A stretch of 64,000 nt of DNA, from positions 620,001 to 684,000 of the forward strand of contig NZ_JAOSLC020000003.1 of assembly GCF_026191475.2 (NCBI RefSeq), given 5' to 3'. Each line of letters opens with the position of its first letter. The stretch's first letter is position 1. The notes under the pieces are model-generated. The model was not told the DNA's origin, made no database searches, and saw only the letters and a list, made by a program, of their open reading frames with translations. Positions 20,747 through 30,903 of this stretch are shown in pieces. Source of the DNA: Polaribacter ponticola. GTDB lineage: Bacteria; Bacteroidota; Bacteroidia; Flavobacteriales; Flavobacteriaceae. Both the position numbers and the translations under genes were made by a program.

Positions 20747-20764
20747 CACGAAACCGTTTTCGTG
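20747..20764. promoter_or_regulatory. LacI-type operator in front of susC
   Basis: The 18-base sequence CACGAAACCGTTTTCGTG is an inverted repeat in which 8 of 9 positions pair, with a central CG, the usual shape of LacI/GalR-family operators. It lies between the divergent regulator and susC, about 13 bases upstream of the susC -33 box. Very similar sites occur at the end of the regulator gene and before pfkA. Confidence 0.7.
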
Positions 20765-20776
20765 AGTTTCGTAATA

Positions 20777-20806
20777 TTGAAAACATGCTTTACATCTCTA
20801 TATTTA
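20777..20806 (+). promoter_or_regulatory. Candidate promoter of the susCDEF arm
   Basis: TTG at 20777-20779, then 19 bases, then TATATTTA at 20799-20806 fits the Bacteroidetes TTG / TAnnTTTG pattern with one mismatch. Transcription would start near 20813 and give a leader of about 60 bases before the susC ATG at 20872. The palindromic operator lies just upstream. Confidence 0.55.
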
Positions 20807-20871
20807 CAATGTGGAATGTTAATTTATTGTTAACCAAATCAAATTTACAGTTATTATTTAACAAATTATAC

Positions 20872-23796
20872 ATGAAAAAATTTAAATTATTGTTAATTGG
20901 AATTCTTTTATCTACATCATTTACAATGTTTGCACAACAAACTGTAAAAGGTGTTGTAAAAGAAAAATCATCAGGAGAACCTCTTCCTGGTGTAAGTATC
21001 ATAGTAAAAGGTACAACCTCTGGCTCTCAAACAGACTTTGATGGTAACTTTACTATAGAAAAAGTTAAACCCGGAGATATTCTTGTTTTTAACTATTTAG
21101 GATATACAGCAAAAGAAATTGTTATTGGTACAGTTTTTAATTTATCTGTAGAATTAGAAGAATCTTCTGAAGAATTAGACGAAATTATTGTTGTAGGTTA
21201 TGGTACAACCACAGTAAAAGACGCTACAGGTTCTGTAGAAGCAATTACATCTAAAGGTTTTACAAAAGGAAATATTGTAACTCCAGAAAATTTATTAAGT
21301 GGTCGTGTTGCAGGTGTAAATATTGTTACTAGTGGTGCTCCTGGTTCAGGATCTCAAATTACAATTCGTGGGGGTTCTTCATTAAACGCATCTAATAACC
21401 CTTTAATTGTTATTGATGGATTACCAATGGCGGGAACAGCTGGTGGGTCTAGAGGTGTTTTGGCTAGTATAAACCCTAACGATATTGAATCTTTCTCAGT
21501 TTTAAAAGATGCATCTGCTACTGCTATTTATGGTTCTAGAGGTGCAAATGGTGTAATTATTATTACAACTAAAAAAGGTAGAAAAGAATATACTTTAGAT
21601 TATGATTTTCAAATGGGTTTTGGTGAAATAAAAGACAGAATAAATGTTTTTGATGGAGATGCTTTTAGAAATATTGTAAACCAACAACAACCCGGTTTAA
21701 TTAGCTTATTAGGAAATGCTAATACGAATTGGCAAAATGAAATTTATCAAAATTCTGTTTCAACACAACATAATATGACTGTTAAAGGTCAAATTTTTGG
21801 AGCTATACCTACTAGATTATCTTTAGGTTTTGCAGGTATAGAAGGTAATATTTTAACTTCTCAATATGATAGAGCTACTATTTCGCTTTCTATGAATCCA
21901 TCATTTTTTGATGATCATTTTAAAGTAAGCTTAAACTACAACAGAGCTTTTGAAGACAATAGATTTGCCGATTCAGGACAAGTTGGTGCTGCTTTACGTT
22001 ACGACCCTACACAATCTGTGTACGATAATTCTTCTCCTTTTGGTGGATTTTATCAGCACATTACTGGAACTCCTGGTAAATATTTAGTAAGTAACGGAAC
22101 TAGAAACCCTGTTGCTGCTTTACTTCAAAACAATAATGTTTCTGATGTTTTTAGACATTATGGAAATTTAAAACTTGATTATAAATTTCACTTCTTACCA
22201 GAATTAACGGCTACTGCAAATGCAGGTTTTGATAAATCTACAGCAGAAGGTACAAGTGCAAACCCATTAAATAGTCCGGCAAATTATACAGACTTATTTA
22301 TAGGTAACGACTCTGCATACACTAATAAAGTTGAAAATGAATCTTTTGACGCTTATTTAAATTACATAAATACTTTTGGTAAAGTTAAAACAGACGTTAT
22401 GGCTGGTTATTCTTACCAATCTTTTGATGGATCTGGTAATAGTACCGGTAATACAAGAAACTCTAATGATGCTGGTTATACTTCTTACGTTTCTACCCCA
22501 GTTGTTTTAGTTGGTTTCTTAGCAAGAGCAAATTTAACTTTTAATGAAAAATATCTTTTAACATTAAACTACAGAAGAGATGGTACCTCTAGATTTGGAC
22601 CAGAAAACAGATGGGGAGATTTTGGTGGAGCTGCTTTAGCTTGGAGAATGAGTGATGAAGATTTCTTAAAAAACAATAAAGTAATATCTGACTTAAAATT
22701 ACGTGCTAGTTATGGTATTAATGGTCAACAAGACGGTATTGCTGGAGATTTATATTTAGATAAATATCGTTTTGGAAATCAAAACTCACAATATATATTT
22801 GGAGGAACTCCTATTCAATCTACAATTCCTTCTGAAAGAAGTAATTTAAAATGGGAAAGAACAGCAACAATAGAATTAGGTATAGATTATGGTTTATTCG
22901 ATAATAAAATTACAGGTTCTATAAATGCTTTTCAAAAAAATTCAACAGATTTATTATCTGATGCACCAGTAGCTGATGCTTCTAATTTTACAAATAGAGT
23001 ATTACAAAATATTGGAGATTTACAAGTAAATGGTTTAGAATTTACTGTAAACGCAGATATTATTAAAAAGGACGATTTAGATTGGAGCGTAAATTTTAAT
23101 GCCACATATTTAGATAGAGAAATTAAAGAATTAGCTTTAGGACAAGATATAACAACTGGAGGTATTGCAGGTGGTACAGGTAACTTTATACAATTATTTA
23201 GAGAAGGTTATGCTCCTAATTCATTTTATGTTTATAAACAATTATACAATACTGCAGGAAAACCAATTGAAGGTGCTTATGCAGATTTAAATGGAGATGG
23301 TATTATAAATACACAAGACAGATATTTAAAAGGAAACCCTCAAGCAGATTTTACTTTTGGTTTTCAATCTAACCTTAATTACAAAAATTTCGATTTAGCA
23401 TTTAATCTTAGAGCTAGTTTAGGTAACTATGTGTATAATAACGTAAACTCTTCTTCTGCACAATATGATTTATTACAAGACAATGCAGTTTTAGGAAACA
23501 TACCAACGTCTGTTTTAAATACAAACTTTAATAGCACTTCAGATGTTATTCTTTCTGACATTTATCTAGAAAATGCTTCATTTTTAAGAATGGATAACGT
23601 AACATTAGGTTATACTTTTGATAGACCTTTAAAACAATTCTCTTCGAACAGTATTCGTTTATGGGCAGGTATGCAAAATGTATTTACAATTACTAACTAC
23701 TCTGGTTTAGATCCAGAATTAGCAAGTAACGGTATAGATAATACAAATTACCCAAGACCAAGAACTTTCTTAATTGGTGCTAATATTAAATTTTAA
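20872..23796 (+). CDS. susC: SusC-like TonB-dependent outer membrane transporter
   Basis: This outer membrane beta-barrel imports malto-oligosaccharides with energy from TonB. I take the ATG at 20872, which gives MKKFKLLLIGILLSTSFTMF and a signal peptide ending AQQ. The longer frame upstream has no signal and overlaps the promoter. The 974-residue product has a carboxypeptidase-regulatory-like domain (VKGVVKEKSSGEPLPGVS to about residue 90). The TonB-box/plug region follows, with DEIIVVGYGT, VTSGAPGSGSQITIRGGSSL and DIESFSVLKDASATAIYGSR. The barrel ends in the terminal aromatic-rich strand TFLIGANIKF. It is followed 11 bases later by susD. Confidence 0.96.
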   Translation: MKKFKLLLIGILLSTSFTMFAQQTVKGVVKEKSSGEPLPGVSIIVKGTTSGSQTDFDGNFTIEKVKPGDILVFNYLGYTAKEIVIGTVFNLSVELEESSEELDEIIVVGYGTTTVKDATGSVEAITSKGFTKGNIVTPENLLSGRVAGVNIVTSGAPGSGSQITIRGGSSLNASNNPLIVIDGLPMAGTAGGSRGVLASINPNDIESFSVLKDASATAIYGSRGANGVIIITTKKGRKEYTLDYDFQMGFGEIKDRINVFDGDAFRNIVNQQQPGLISLLGNANTNWQNEIYQNSVSTQHNMTVKGQIFGAIPTRLSLGFAGIEGNILTSQYDRATISLSMNPSFFDDHFKVSLNYNRAFEDNRFADSGQVGAALRYDPTQSVYDNSSPFGGFYQHITGTPGKYLVSNGTRNPVAALLQNNNVSDVFRHYGNLKLDYKFHFLPELTATANAGFDKSTAEGTSANPLNSPANYTDLFIGNDSAYTNKVENESFDAYLNYINTFGKVKTDVMAGYSYQSFDGSGNSTGNTRNSNDAGYTSYVSTPVVLVGFLARANLTFNEKYLLTLNYRRDGTSRFGPENRWGDFGGAALAWRMSDEDFLKNNKVISDLKLRASYGINGQQDGIAGDLYLDKYRFGNQNSQYIFGGTPIQSTIPSERSNLKWERTATIELGIDYGLFDNKITGSINAFQKNSTDLLSDAPVADASNFTNRVLQNIGDLQVNGLEFTVNADIIKKDDLDWSVNFNATYLDREIKELALGQDITTGGIAGGTGNFIQLFREGYAPNSFYVYKQLYNTAGKPIEGAYADLNGDGIINTQDRYLKGNPQADFTFGFQSNLNYKNFDLAFNLRASLGNYVYNNVNSSSAQYDLLQDNAVLGNIPTSVLNTNFNSTSDVILSDIYLENASFLRMDNVTLGYTFDRPLKQFSSNSIRLWAGMQNVFTITNYSGLDPELASNGIDNTNYPRPRTFLIGANIKF

Positions 23797-23807
23797 TTAA
23801 TAAAAAG

Positions 23808-25417
23808 ATGAAAAAAATATTTAAAATCGAAAGAATAGCAACCGTATTTCTTATCATGGTTATTGCTTTGTCTTCTTGTACTAAAGACTTAGACATTACT
23901 CCAAAAGATGATCAAGATTTATTAGGTGAAGACTTTTTGCAAACGAAACTGCTTATAAAGAATTATTAGCAGGTGTGTATGCAAACTTATCTTTAACAGG
24001 TGTAGATGGACCAGGTTCATCAAACATAGATGGTTTAGACGCAGGAACAAGCCAGTTTGGTAGAGTATTATTATACTTACAAACTTTATCTGCAGATCAA
24101 ATGATTTGGTCTTATGAAAACGATCCAGGAACAAGAGAAATTCAACGAAATATTTGGAATGCAGATGATCCTATTATTTTAGGAATGTTTGGTAGAAGCC
24201 ATGTTACTATTGCATTTGCAAACAACTTTTTAAGAGAAACTACAGATGCAAAATTAACAGAGCGTAATGTTTCTGCAAATACAAAAGCAGAAATAGCAAA
24301 CTACAGAGCAGAAGCTAGATTGTTAAGAGCAATGTCTTATTATTATATGATGGATTTATTTGGACAAGCAAATTTTGCTACAGAAGAAGATGCCATTAAC
24401 GCACAACCACAAGCTTACGATAGAAAACAATTATTTGATTTTGTAGAAGCTGAGTTAATTGCAATTGAGTCTGATTTAAAAGATCCAATGCAAAACGAAC
24501 ATGGTAGAGCTGATAAAGGAGTTTCTTGGATGATTTTAGCTAAAATGTATTTAAATGCTGAAGTGTATATAGGTGAAGCAAAATATACTGAAAGTTTAGA
24601 AGCATGTAAAAAAATTATTGCTGGTGGTTATGCTTTAGCTACAGAATATAGTCATAATTTTATGGCAGATAATGATGTAAATTCAGCGAATTCTGAAATC
24701 ATTTTTCCTTTAATTTCTGATGGAACTTATACACAAAATTATGGTCCTACAACTGTAATGATAAATGGTGAAGTTGGTAGTATAGAAGAAAACGGTGCTG
24801 CACTTGGTGTTGGTGCTGGTGGTTGGGGTGGAGCTCTAAGAGTTAGAAAACAATTTGCAGAATTGTTTAACGATGGAATCTATTCTAACGACACTAGAAA
24901 CACTTTAATATCTGGAACTAGAAGTATAGAAATTACAGATATCTCAGATAAAGACCAAGGTTATGTTATAGAAAAATATTCTAATGCAAAATCTACTGGT
25001 AGTTTTGGTGTAGATCAAACATTTGTAGATACAGATTTTCCTTTATTTAGATTGGCAGATGTATACTTAATGTATGTAGAAGCTCAGTTAAGAGGAGCAT
25101 CAGGAGCATCAGAAACAGATGGAATTAACTATATTAACTCTTTAAGAACAAGAGCAAATAATCCTCAGAATAATTTAAGCTTTTCTGATTTAAGTTTAGA
25201 TTTTATTTTAGATGAAAGGTCTAGAGAATTACATTGGGAAGCTCATAGAAGACAAGATTTAATTAGATACGGAAAGTTTACAGGGGGTTCTTATAATTGG
25301 GCTTGGAAAGGAAATGGTACAAATGGAATTGCTTTACCTGCACATATGGACTTATACCCTATTCCTTCTGCTAGTATTGCCTCTAATCCTAATTTAACTC
25401 AAAATGCTGGTTATTAA
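23808..25417 (+). CDS. susD: SusD-like starch-binding outer membrane lipoprotein (frameshifted near start)
   Basis: SusD covers the SusC barrel and binds starch at the cell surface. The start is MKKIFKIERIATVFLIMVIA with lipobox ALSSC. The T run at 23934-23938 is one base short: adding one T turns GEDFLQ into GEDFFANETAYKEL and gives a 536-residue protein. Features of the family include RNIWNADDPI, the TPR-like helices with LLRAMSYYYMMDLFG, DKGVSWMILAKMYLNAEVY and the C-terminal RSRELHWEAHRRQDLIRYGKF. It lies between susC and the susE-like gene. Confidence 0.93.
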
Positions 25418-25436
25418 TTTTAAAAATAATATACAA

Positions 25437-26543
25437 ATGATGAAAAATATAAAAAGATTTTCAGCAATAACAGTAATTGGAATTCTATTACTAGTTTTCA
25501 ATTCTTGCGATGATAATTCTGAATTATTTACTATTTCAGCACCAACAGCTCCAGTTTTAATAGAACTTGGTTTTACAGATTTAGAACTAGATGCGGTTAA
25601 TACAAATAACCCAGCGGTTACATTAAACTGGAATGAAGCAGATTACGGGCAACAAGCATCTGTTACATATGCTATAGAATTTTCTAGCGATGAAGCTTTT
25701 ACAGCTCCAGTTACTGCTGCAACTGTAACAGGTCAAAACACTATTACTTTATCTGTAAATGAGGTAAATGCTGCTGCTGGTAATGCTGGTTTAAACCCTT
25801 TTGAATGGAAAGCACTATTTACAAGAGTAGTTTCTACCATTGGTTCACAAAGTAGTGAACAAACAATATCTAACGCTATACAATTTAATGTATACCCTTA
25901 CTTTAATTATGTTTTTAACGATTATTACTTAGTTGGTGACGCAACTGCTCCAGGTTGGAACAACAATAACAATAACCCAGCTTTATTTAGAGATGCTAAT
26001 GACAGTAACATATTTTCTTATACTGGTTTTTGGGCAGATAATGGTCATTTTAAAGTTATAGAGACAAAAGGTTTATGGCATCCGCAAAATGGTACAGACG
26101 ATGGTGTTACCTTTTGGGGTACAACAGCAACGAGCTCATCACCAGAACCAGAAAGACTACCTTATGGTGGAGGTAACGGTATACCGGCAGGTTATTATAC
26201 ATTTAAAATGAATTTCGCAAGCAAAACATTTAGTTTTGAAGCCTTTAATGCTTCGGGTATTACAAGTCCAACTACTTTAACTTTAAAGGGAACAAGTACT
26301 ACTGACATTACAATGATTCCTTTAGCTTTTGATGGGCATATTTGGTATGCAAATAATGTTAAATTACTTCCTGGTAATGTAGATTTTGTAACTGATTCTG
26401 GTGCTAATTGGGGAAGTACTACTTCTTTTTCAGGTGTAGCAACAGATGGTGGTGGTTCTATACCAGTAATTGTAGAAGATGATTATGACGTGTGGTTTAA
26501 TGACCTAACAGGTCAGTATATTTTAATCCCATTAAATTTATAA
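25437..26543 (+). CDS. SusE-like starch-binding surface lipoprotein
   Basis: The product is about 368 residues from the ATG at 25437 (a second ATG follows directly). The signal peptide and lipobox VFNSC place it as a surface lipoprotein. The N-terminal part (TAPTAPVLIELGF-like, about residues 30-150) is the Ig-like SusE/SusF N-terminal domain. The C-terminal part holds beta-sandwich carbohydrate-binding modules: YYLVGDATAPGWNNNNN opens one, and TTLTLKGTSTTDITM a second. The frame starts inside the end of susD. The role in binding starch at the surface is inferred from family and position. Confidence 0.85.
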   Translation: MMKNIKRFSAITVIGILLLVFNSCDDNSELFTISAPTAPVLIELGFTDLELDAVNTNNPAVTLNWNEADYGQQASVTYAIEFSSDEAFTAPVTAATVTGQNTITLSVNEVNAAAGNAGLNPFEWKALFTRVVSTIGSQSSEQTISNAIQFNVYPYFNYVFNDYYLVGDATAPGWNNNNNNPALFRDANDSNIFSYTGFWADNGHFKVIETKGLWHPQNGTDDGVTFWGTTATSSSPEPERLPYGGGNGIPAGYYTFKMNFASKTFSFEAFNASGITSPTTLTLKGTSTTDITMIPLAFDGHIWYANNVKLLPGNVDFVTDSGANWGSTTSFSGVATDGGGSIPVIVEDDYDVWFNDLTGQYILIPLNL

Positions 26544-26570
26544 TATCAATTTAATTTTAAAAGTTAAAAA

Positions 26571-28250
26571 ATGAAAAATTATATAAAAAACTTAAGCTAC
26601 TTGTTACTTTCATTTACCTTATTACTAGGTTCTTGTGAGGTAGAAGATAGCTTAACAGTAACAAGTCCAGATGCTACATTTACATTAAACACACCTGGAA
26701 TTAGTAGTGTATTTTTAAATTTTGCTCTACCAGATAATCCTGCTTTTACAATAAATTGGGTAGACCCATTAAGTTCTGGTACAGATTATACTGTAGAAAT
26801 GGCTACAGACGCAGATTTTACAACTCCTATAGCTTTGGGTAGTACAGAAAATAGCAATTTCTCTATGTCTGTAACAGACTTTAATGATGCCATAAATAAT
26901 GCAGGCGTAACTAGCTTTAGAGATGTTGCCATTTATTTAAGAGTTAAAAATGCAGATAAACTTACAAACAGTATTTTATTATTAGTAACTACTTATCCTG
27001 TTAATTCACCAACTTTTAGTGGTGTTGCAGATGGCGATTCTTTTGTACTTTCTTTAGATAATAACGATGCTGTTGCTATAACTGTTGGTTGGAATGATCC
27101 TATTTTAGACTCTTCATTAAATATTGATATAGATTATTATTTAGAAGCTGCATTAGACGGTACAGACTTCGCTATGCCAATTGAAGCAGGAAGTGTTAAA
27201 AATGAAAGTTCTATAACATTAACAAATGCACAACTAAATTCTATTGCTATTCAAGCAGGTATTCCTGTTGATACAGAAGGTAAATTACAATTAAGAGTTA
27301 GATCTGTAATAAAAGATACTGCTTCTAATTCAGTTTTAGAAAGAATTGCAACTCCAATAACTATTAATGTTACAACTTATTTAACCGTTTTAGATTTATC
27401 TACAACTTGGGGTATTGTTGGTTCTGCAGCAAATGATTGGGGAGCAACTCCAGATCTACCACTTTTTAAAACTGATGTAGATGGAGTTCTTAACGCATAC
27501 GTTAATCTTACAGATGGTGAGTTTAAATTTAGAGAAAACAATGATTGGGCTAATAATTATGGTAGTGATTCTTCAAATGGTGGTTCTTTAACTTCTGGAG
27601 GAGGTAACATGACGGTTTCAGCTGGTTCTTATAAAATTGTTATGGATCTAAATAACCTAACATATACTATTGAGTCTTTTTCTCTTGGTATTGTTGGTGG
27701 AGCTTATAACGATTGGGGAGCAAGTCCAGATTTTATGTTAGAATACGATCAATATTCAGATGTTTTTAGAGGTATTGTAACTCTTATTGATGGTGAAATG
27801 AAATTTAGAATGAACAATGATTGGGGAACTAACTACGGAGATGATGGTGCAGATGGAACATTGGAAGATGGTGGAGCTAACATTGTTGTAACAGCTGGTA
27901 TTTATATTGCTACAGTAGATTTGAATGACAAAACCTATTCACTAGAAAAAATAGAACATGTTTGGGGTTTAGTTGGTGGCGCTTATAACGACTGGGGTGC
28001 AACTCCAGATGCTCAATTTAAAAGAGATTGGTCTAAACCTTTTAACGAAGTATGGATTTTAGAAAACGTAACACTAATAGATGGTGAATACAAGTTTAGA
28101 TCTAACAACGATTGGGGTACTAATTATGGAGACGATGGCGCAGATGGTGTTTTAGAAAATGGGGGTGCTAATTTATCAACTGCCGCAGGAACTTATACAT
28201 TCTCTTTAGATTTCTCAGACCCAAATAATATTACTTATACAAAAAACTAA
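26571..28250 (+). CDS. SusF-like starch-binding lipoprotein with three tandem C-terminal modules
   Basis: The 559-residue surface lipoprotein begins with a signal ending LLLGSC. Two N-terminal Ig-like domains (about 25-150 and 150-280) precede three closely similar modules of about 85-95 residues. Each module starts WGIVG or similar and carries NDWGATPD, then the DGEFKFR/DGEYKFR strand and NNDWGTNYG. The modules have aromatic residues suited to stacking on glucose rings. The last two modules share DDGADG and look recently duplicated. It is followed by a strong hairpin terminator. In the Bacteroides system SusF likewise binds starch without cleaving it. Confidence 0.85.
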   Translation: MKNYIKNLSYLLLSFTLLLGSCEVEDSLTVTSPDATFTLNTPGISSVFLNFALPDNPAFTINWVDPLSSGTDYTVEMATDADFTTPIALGSTENSNFSMSVTDFNDAINNAGVTSFRDVAIYLRVKNADKLTNSILLLVTTYPVNSPTFSGVADGDSFVLSLDNNDAVAITVGWNDPILDSSLNIDIDYYLEAALDGTDFAMPIEAGSVKNESSITLTNAQLNSIAIQAGIPVDTEGKLQLRVRSVIKDTASNSVLERIATPITINVTTYLTVLDLSTTWGIVGSAANDWGATPDLPLFKTDVDGVLNAYVNLTDGEFKFRENNDWANNYGSDSSNGGSLTSGGGNMTVSAGSYKIVMDLNNLTYTIESFSLGIVGGAYNDWGASPDFMLEYDQYSDVFRGIVTLIDGEMKFRMNNDWGTNYGDDGADGTLEDGGANIVVTAGIYIATVDLNDKTYSLEKIEHVWGLVGGAYNDWGATPDAQFKRDWSKPFNEVWILENVTLIDGEYKFRSNNDWGTNYGDDGADGVLENGGANLSTAAGTYTFSLDFSDPNNITYTKN

Positions 28251-28266
28251 GTTTTCATTAAACTTA

Positions 28267-28304
28267 CAAGAGCTATCTAATTAATTAGATAGCTCTTGTT
28301 TTTT
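28267..28304 (+). terminator. Rho-independent terminator after the susF-like gene
   Basis: Positions 28267-28298 form a perfect 32-base inverted repeat (arms AAGAGCTATCTAA / TTAGATAGCTCTT) followed by six T. It lies between the susF-like gene and the amylase gene and probably lowers amylase transcription relative to susCDEF, or the amylase has its own unrecognised promoter. Confidence 0.8.
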
Positions 28305-28317
28305 AAAAACTAATCTT

Positions 28318-30846
28318 ATGAGAAAAATTACTTTAATATTTATCTTAATTACATCTTTAACATATAGTCAAACACAAAATGTTGAGTTCTCTACTTCTCC
28401 AACAACTTTTAATGAAGATGATGCAATAACAATTACAGTTTCTAACGTAAACACATCTATTTGGGGAGTATCTGATATTTATTTATGGTCTTGGTCTTAT
28501 GATTTAGATGATTTAAATAGCCAAGATTCTCCAACAAATGGTTCATGGACAAATTCTGATGAAGCTCAAAAATTAACCAATAATAACGACGGTACTTTCT
28601 CTATAACCATTACTCCTTCTAATTTTTATAATAGAACAGGTATTGGTAGTATTGGTATGTTAATTAAAGCCAAAAATGGAGATGGAGATAAAAAATCTCA
28701 AGATATTATCTATCAAGTTGGTGATGAACCTGATGCTCCTAATGTTATTGAAGCAGCTGTACCAAACGGAATGTTAGATGGTATTAACTATCATGAAAAT
28801 AATGATACTAAAGTAACTTTGGTTTTATATGCTCCAGAAAAAGAATATGTTCATCTAATAGGTAGTTTTAACGATTGGAAAAGAGATAATGATAATTATT
28901 TATTAAAAAAAGATAGTGATAAAAAACGCTTTTGGATAGAATTAACAGGCTTAACTGCAAAAACAAATTATTCTTATCAATATTTGATAGATGGTCAAAT
29001 AAGAATTGCAGACCCTTATTCTACTCAAATTTTAGATCCAAATGATGATCAATATATTAATGAAACTACCTATCCAAACTTACCTGTTTATCCTTCAGGA
29101 AAAACAGATCACTTAGTAACATTGTTAAGAACAGGTGATGGTGAATTTAATTGGCAAATAACAAACTTTCAAAAACCAGCAAAAACAGATTTAGTAATTT
29201 ATGAATTGTTAATTAGAGATTTTGATGAGTTACATAGTTTCGATGCCGTTAAAGAACGTTTAAATTACTTACAAGGTTTAGGAATTAATGCCATAGAATT
29301 AATGCCAATAAATGAGTTTGATGGTAATCTTTCTTGGGGTTACAATCCTTCTTATCATATGGCAATAGACAAATATTATGGTTCTCCAACTTCTTTTAAA
29401 CAATTAGTAGATGAATGTCATAAACGTGGAATTGCAATAATTTTAGATGTTGTTTACAACCATGCAACAGGTCAAAATCCATTTTACAGAATGTGGAATA
29501 GCAGTAATGGTGGAACTGGCGGACAAGCAAATGCAAATAGTCCTTTCTTTAATCAAACAGCAACACATAGTTATAGTGTTTTTAACGACTTTAACCATAG
29601 TAAACAAGCGGTACAAGATTATGTAAAAAGAACCACTCAATATTTAATTGATGAATATAAAATTGATGGTTTTAGATGGGATTTAACTAAAGGTTTTACG
29701 CAAAACTGTTCTTCTAGTGATGAAGGTTGTACGGGAAATTATCAGCAAGATAGAGTAGATATTTTAAAAGAGTATGCAGATTATCAATGGGAAAAAGACC
29801 CTAATTTTTATGTTATTTTTGAGCATTTAGGTGGTAATGCTGAAGAAACTGAATGGATAAATTATAGGTTAGGAGAAGGAAAAGGGATTATGATGTGGGG
29901 AAATCACAATTATAATTATTCTTCTGCTACAAGAGGAAAACATTCTGGTAGTTATTCTTCAGATTTTTCTTGGGCTTCTTACAAAAACAGAGGTTGGTCT
30001 GTTCCTGCAAATGTGAGTTATATGGAAAGCCATGATGAAGAGAGATTAATGTATGAGAATATTTCTGACGGAAATTCTAATGGTTCTTATGATGTAAAAA
30101 CCATTAATACTGCTTTACAAAGAATTGAATTAGCGGGTGCTTTTTATTTTACAATTCCTGGACCAAAAATGATTTGGCAATTTGGAGAATTAGGTTACGA
30201 TATAAGTATTAATGAAAACGGAAGAACTGGAAACAAACCTATTAAATGGGAATATTTTGATGATGAAAATAGAAAAAGCATTTATAACACATGGAATAAA
30301 TTAATTCAATTAAAACAAAAGTACGCTATTTTTAAAACTGATAATTTTACAATAGACGCTTCTAATTCTAACGGATTAAAGAGAATTCAATTAACAAACA
30401 CTTCAACATCAGATATTCAGCATATAAACATTATAGGTAATTTTGGTGTTACTACACAAAATATAAATCCTGTTTTTCAAAAAACGGGTACTTGGTATAA
30501 TTTGTTAAATGATAATGAAGCATTAAACGTTACCAATACAAATTCGCTAATTACTTTAGCTCCTGGTGAGTTTAAAGTTTACGGAGATAATATGGCTGCA
30601 TTAGCTGTAGAAAACATCTCAATAATTGATGAAGTAATAATGTACCCAAATCCAACAAATGATTATTTTAAACTGAATATTAAAACAAATTCTATTAAAC
30701 TTTTTGATATTAGTGGTAAAAAAATTAAAGAATATATTGGTTCTTTTAATGCTTATAAACCATTCTCTATAAAGGATTTAGTAAAAGGAATTTATTTCAT
30801 AAAAATTGATAAAAGCAATCAATCTTTAAAGTTGATAAAAAACTAA
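28318..30846 (+). CDS. Secreted GH13 alpha-amylase with type IX secretion C-terminal domain
   Basis: The 842-residue product starts with a Sec signal (MRKITLIFILITSLTYSQ), then an N-terminal beta domain and a CBM48/E-set-like domain (VHLIGSFNDWKRDNDNY, near residue 180). The GH13 barrel follows, with DVVYNHATG (region I), DGFRWDLTKGF (region II, nucleophile Asp near 452), VIFEHLGG (region III, Glu near 500) and ESHDEERLM (region IV, near 572). The last about 75 residues (YPNPTNDYFKLNIK to SLKLIKN) are a Por/type IX sorting domain, so the enzyme is exported across the outer membrane. It should make the oligosaccharides that SusCD imports. Confidence 0.94.
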   Translation: MRKITLIFILITSLTYSQTQNVEFSTSPTTFNEDDAITITVSNVNTSIWGVSDIYLWSWSYDLDDLNSQDSPTNGSWTNSDEAQKLTNNNDGTFSITITPSNFYNRTGIGSIGMLIKAKNGDGDKKSQDIIYQVGDEPDAPNVIEAAVPNGMLDGINYHENNDTKVTLVLYAPEKEYVHLIGSFNDWKRDNDNYLLKKDSDKKRFWIELTGLTAKTNYSYQYLIDGQIRIADPYSTQILDPNDDQYINETTYPNLPVYPSGKTDHLVTLLRTGDGEFNWQITNFQKPAKTDLVIYELLIRDFDELHSFDAVKERLNYLQGLGINAIELMPINEFDGNLSWGYNPSYHMAIDKYYGSPTSFKQLVDECHKRGIAIILDVVYNHATGQNPFYRMWNSSNGGTGGQANANSPFFNQTATHSYSVFNDFNHSKQAVQDYVKRTTQYLIDEYKIDGFRWDLTKGFTQNCSSSDEGCTGNYQQDRVDILKEYADYQWEKDPNFYVIFEHLGGNAEETEWINYRLGEGKGIMMWGNHNYNYSSATRGKHSGSYSSDFSWASYKNRGWSVPANVSYMESHDEERLMYENISDGNSNGSYDVKTINTALQRIELAGAFYFTIPGPKMIWQFGELGYDISINENGRTGNKPIKWEYFDDENRKSIYNTWNKLIQLKQKYAIFKTDNFTIDASNSNGLKRIQLTNTSTSDIQHINIIGNFGVTTQNINPVFQKTGTWYNLLNDNEALNVTNTNSLITLAPGEFKVYGDNMAALAVENISIIDEVIMYPNPTNDYFKLNIKTNSIKLFDISGKKIKEYIGSFNAYKPFSIKDLVKGIYFIKIDKSNQSLKLIKN

Positions 30847-30860
30847 ATAAAACTTAAATT

Positions 30861-30903
30861 CAGGGTTTAATTTCTTTTAAAGATGGAATTAGCCCTGTTT
30901 TTT
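30861..30903. terminator. Hairpin between convergent amylase and DMT permease genes
   Basis: The arms CAGGGTTTAATTT (30861-) and GGAATTAGCCCTG (-30897), with a few mismatches, are followed by six T. It serves the amylase gene on the plus strand and overlaps the end of the opposing permease gene. Confidence 0.6.
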
